A DNA stretch of 8,145 nt, from contig MHYI01000094.1 of NCBI GenBank assembly GCA_001828295.1, forward strand, positions 1-8,145, given 5' to 3'. The translations under genes were made by a program, and so were the position numbers. This DNA comes from Planctomycetes bacterium RBG_16_41_13. GTDB taxonomy: Bacteria; Planctomycetota; Brocadiia; Brocadiales; Brocadiaceae. The notes under the pieces are model-generated. The model had not been told where the DNA came from and made no database searches. It saw only the letters and a program-made list of their open reading frames with translations. Shown here piece after piece: positions 6,585 through 8,145 of the stretch (position 1 is the first letter of the stretch; every line of letters begins with the position of its first letter).

Positions 6585-6848
6585 ATGACATGGTCTATAA
6601 TAGGAACAATTGCAGCATTGTGTACGACAGTAGGTTTTATCCCGCAAATCATCCGCGGGGTAAAGACAAAGGAATTAAACGATGTTTCCCCGATAATGTT
6701 ATCCCTTTTACTATTCGGCTGCAGTCTGTGGTTGGTTTACGGGTTACATTTAGGAGATATCATCATTGTGCTTGCCAATGGATTTACCCTTTCTTTCGTG
6801 AGTACTATTTTCTCTTTGCGCTTTTTATATAAACACAGGGGCAAATAA
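6585..6848 (+). CDS. SemiSWEET sugar transporter
   Basis: This 87-residue protein has three predicted membrane helices (about 3-23, 37-55 and 58-80), the single triple-helix bundle of SemiSWEETs, which dimerise to make one sugar path. Family marks are clear: GFIPQI at 17-22 with the Pro-Gln pair at 20-21, a KTKELNDVSP loop at 27-36, CSLWLVYG at 46-53, and LANGFTL at 63-69. Trp49 and Asn65 match the pocket residues known from the Leptospira SemiSWEET (Trp48 and Asn64). The start ATG follows a GGGG stretch (6573-6576) by 8 nt. Bidirectional, gradient-driven movement of glucose or sucrose is the family role; the natural substrate here is unknown. The gene stands alone, divergent from the TDT transporter, and ends in a possible hairpin. 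Confidence 0.95.
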   Translation: MTWSIIGTIAALCTTVGFIPQIIRGVKTKELNDVSPIMLSLLLFGCSLWLVYGLHLGDIIIVLANGFTLSFVSTIFSLRFLYKHRGK

Positions 6849-6857
6849 TAATTGCCC
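6839..6857 (+). terminator. Weak intrinsic terminator after the SemiSWEET gene
   Basis: GGGCAA (6839-6844) and TTGCCC (6852-6857) form a 6-bp stem with a 7-nt loop. It begins inside the last codons of the gene and contains the stop codon. It is followed by ATTTT only, so termination may be inefficient. A further 5-bp hairpin, CTGGC/GCCAG with a 3-nt loop, lies at 6879-6891. Confidence 0.4.
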
Positions 6858-6905
6858 ATTTTAAAAAGAATACCTAAGCTGGCATAGCCAGAACCAAAGA
6901 AGCAC

Positions 6906-6972
6906 GAAATACGAAAGATGCGCTTGTTTAGAATTTCAAATCATTTTGTCATTAGAATGTGTTTCGGATTTC
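6906..6972. repeat. Decayed inverted-repeat element in the 6849-7061 gap
   Basis: GAAATACGAAA (6906-6916) and TTTCGGATTTC (6962-6972) are reverse complements at 10 of 11 positions and enclose 45 nt of AT-rich DNA without coding potential. It looks like a degraded small palindromic element. The rest of the 213-nt gap holds nothing I can identify. Confidence 0.4.
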
Positions 6973-7061
6973 ACCATTAAATATTTTGCCAAAAAGCACG
7001 CACTGACGAATGGAAGTGTGCAAAGAAATTACTGATAAGGTACTAAGGGAAGAAGAAAGAA

Positions 7062-7892
7062 CTATGCCTGTTGCAAACCATTTCTTATGGTGAACAGCGT
7101 GATTTCAGGCCTTGCAAAAAACCGTACCGGCAAATTAGATACGCCTATGCCCCTGTTTACATACAGTAGCGTATTTCTTTCACGAAAGAGACCCGCAGCA
7201 TAACGAGCCCCAAATTTTGAGTACACGATAGGCGGTCCATAAAAGGGGAAACGCACTTGTCCCCCGTGAGTATGGCCGGATATAACAAAATCAACATCTT
7301 CATGCCGGATTATTTCAATTGCGTCCGGATTATGTGCCAGTAAAATCTTTGGATTCTCATCCATTCCTTTCAGGGTTTTTTTAACATCTATTTCACCCTG
7401 CCAGAGATCATCTATGCCCGCAATAAATATATACTCGTTATCCCTATATAAAACAATATGCTCATTTATGAGTAAGCGAATGCCATTTCTCTGCAATTCG
7501 TCACAGGTACTTCCCTTATCATCATGATTCCCAAGGATAGCAAAAACTCCCTCTTTTGCCTTCAATTCCGATAATTCTTTTGCCACCGAAGAAAGATAAT
7601 CGTTGTCGCCAAAAACATAATCTCCTGTCAGGACTATTACATCAGGACATAACGCATTAGTCTTGTGAACACAATGCCTAATAAAATCCTTTGATACATA
7701 TTTACAATGGTGGATATCTGAAAGTTGTGCTATCCTTAACCCTTCAAATTTCGCCGGTAAATCTTCAAGCTTTATGGCAACGTTGTTTATTTCTACCCAG
7801 CGGGGCTCTAAAAAATGGCTATAACTCCCTACGGAGACCATCCCCAGTGCACATCCACCAGCTCCTTTTATAAACGTTCTTCTTGAAATCAT
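7062..7892 (-). CDS. Tat-exported metallophosphoesterase of YkuE type
   Basis: This 276-residue calcineurin-like phosphoesterase should act outside the cytoplasm. Its N-terminus is a twin-arginine signal (SRRTFIKG at 3-10, then a hydrophobic run GCALGMVSVG). All metal-site motifs are in order: DIH with Asp59 and His61, GDY with Asp91, GNHD at 121-124, His187 in LLAHNPD, and GHTHGGQ at 206-212. The tail VNRGIGVSNLPVRFFARPEITLF is typical of the YkuE group. Length fits a full protein. Such enzymes hydrolyse phosphomonoesters or diesters. Some related ones act on lipids such as UDP-2,3-diacylglucosamine, but export makes a role in the cytoplasmic lipid A pathway unlikely. The start is the ATG that leads directly into the Tat motif. 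A gap of 70 nt separates it from the upstream CBS-domain gene, so co-transcription is possible. Confidence 0.93.
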   Translation of the reverse strand: MISRRTFIKGAGGCALGMVSVGSYSHFLEPRWVEINNVAIKLEDLPAKFEGLRIAQLSDIHHCKYVSKDFIRHCVHKTNALCPDVIVLTGDYVFGDNDYLSSVAKELSELKAKEGVFAILGNHDDKGSTCDELQRNGIRLLINEHIVLYRDNEYIFIAGIDDLWQGEIDVKKTLKGMDENPKILLAHNPDAIEIIRHEDVDFVISGHTHGGQVRFPFYGPPIVYSKFGARYAAGLFRERNTLLYVNRGIGVSNLPVRFFARPEITLFTIRNGLQQA

Positions 7893-7912
7893 ACGGGCAA
7901 TATTTTCCGGAT

Positions 7913-7939
7913 ATGCAAAAAAGACAGGTTAATTTGCAT
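7913..7939. repeat. 7-bp inverted repeat upstream of the phosphoesterase gene
   Basis: ATGCAAA (7913-7919) and TTTGCAT (7933-7939) flank a 13-nt spacer, 20-47 nt before the phosphoesterase start. It could be a regulator site or a weak hairpin between the CBS-domain gene and the phosphoesterase gene. No T-run follows immediately on the minus strand. Confidence 0.22.
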
Positions 7940-7962
7940 GAACTCTTTAAAAAACAAAACGG

Positions 7963-8145
7963 TTATCTGTTTTTTCTGCATTCATGTACAAAATACTGCA
8001 ATACATCCGTTTCCGTTATCAGGCCAAGAAGAATATTTTTACCTTCAACCACCGGCAAACAGCCAACCTTTTTATCAAGCATAATCTGTGCAGCATCTTC
8101 AATTGTAGTGTCCAGCGAAATGGCAATAACGTCTTTTGTCATTAC
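7963..8145 (-). CDS. CBS-domain protein, C-terminal fragment
   Basis: The last 60 residues of a protein whose start lies beyond the right edge. They form nearly one whole CBS domain: VMTKDVIAISLDTTIEDAAQ, a second helix with KKVGCLPVVEG (25-35), and GLITETDVLQYFV (41-53), followed by a short basic tail (HECRKNR) and TAA. CBS domains usually come in pairs and bind adenine nucleotides, so this is probably the second of a pair, either in a small stand-alone protein or at the end of a larger one. Nothing visible tells which. It resembles kdsD's CBS domains only at family level. Confidence 0.88.
   Translation of the reverse strand, partial: VMTKDVIAISLDTTIEDAAQIMLDKKVGCLPVVEGKNILLGLITETDVLQYFVHECRKNR

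Noticed and set aside
7010..7093. A 27-residue plus-strand frame (MEVCKEITDKVLREEE...) overlapping the end of the phosphoesterase gene
   Set aside because: It is very short, has no ribosome site, has a stop just upstream in frame, and its end lies within the opposite-strand coding sequence.

Overview
The window looks like chromosome of a Gram-negative, lipopolysaccharide-making bacterium with moderately AT-rich DNA. It carries two Kdo-pathway genes, a long LPS-transport protein of LptC/LptA (OstA) type, and a secreted fusion of a glycerophosphodiesterase-like domain with HEAT repeats. The protein style (large multi-unit OstA proteins, HEAT fusions) and the base composition would suit a planctomycete of the anammox group (Brocadiales). 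That is a guess from general resemblance; no phylogenetic marker is present.

Layout. Positions 1-5082 (minus strand, read right to left) form one gene cluster: kdsD (arabinose-5-phosphate isomerase), kdsC (Kdo-8-phosphate phosphatase, GTG start, 5 nt after kdsD), a 664-residue LptC-type protein with three tandem OstA-like units, and, overlapping it by 14 nt, a gene for an exported GDPD-like/HEAT-repeat protein that runs off the left edge. The order kdsD-kdsC-lptC-lptA is the classical one in Gram-negative bacteria. Here lptC and lptA appear to be one gene, and the next position holds the GDPD/HEAT gene, not lptB. Positions 5083-5385 are non-coding and full of inverted and direct repeats; they include a probable terminator for the gene to the right and a possible kdsD promoter.

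Positions 5386-6420 (minus) encode a ten-helix TDT/TehA-family anion transporter. It is divergent from a small SemiSWEET sugar transporter gene (6585-6848, plus). The 164-nt gap holds a good minus-strand promoter whose -35 box, TTGCAA, is its own reverse complement and could also serve the plus-strand gene. Positions 6849-7061 are non-coding with a weak terminator and a decayed inverted-repeat element. Positions 7062-7892 (minus) encode a Tat-exported, YkuE-type metallophosphoesterase, and 7963-8145 (minus) is the C-terminal end of a CBS-domain protein that continues past the right edge.

How the genes fit together: KdsD makes arabinose-5-phosphate and KdsC removes the phosphate from Kdo-8-phosphate, so both feed the LPS inner core. 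The LptC/OstA protein would carry finished LPS across the periplasm. The GDPD-like/HEAT protein is translated in overlap with it and is exported to the same compartment, but it has lost several expected catalytic residues, so it is more likely a binding or scaffold protein than an enzyme. I saw no CRISPR array, phage, toxin-antitoxin pair, defence system, tRNA or rRNA. The most original points are the degenerate GDPD/HEAT protein inside an LPS cluster and the one-piece LptC-LptA bridge.
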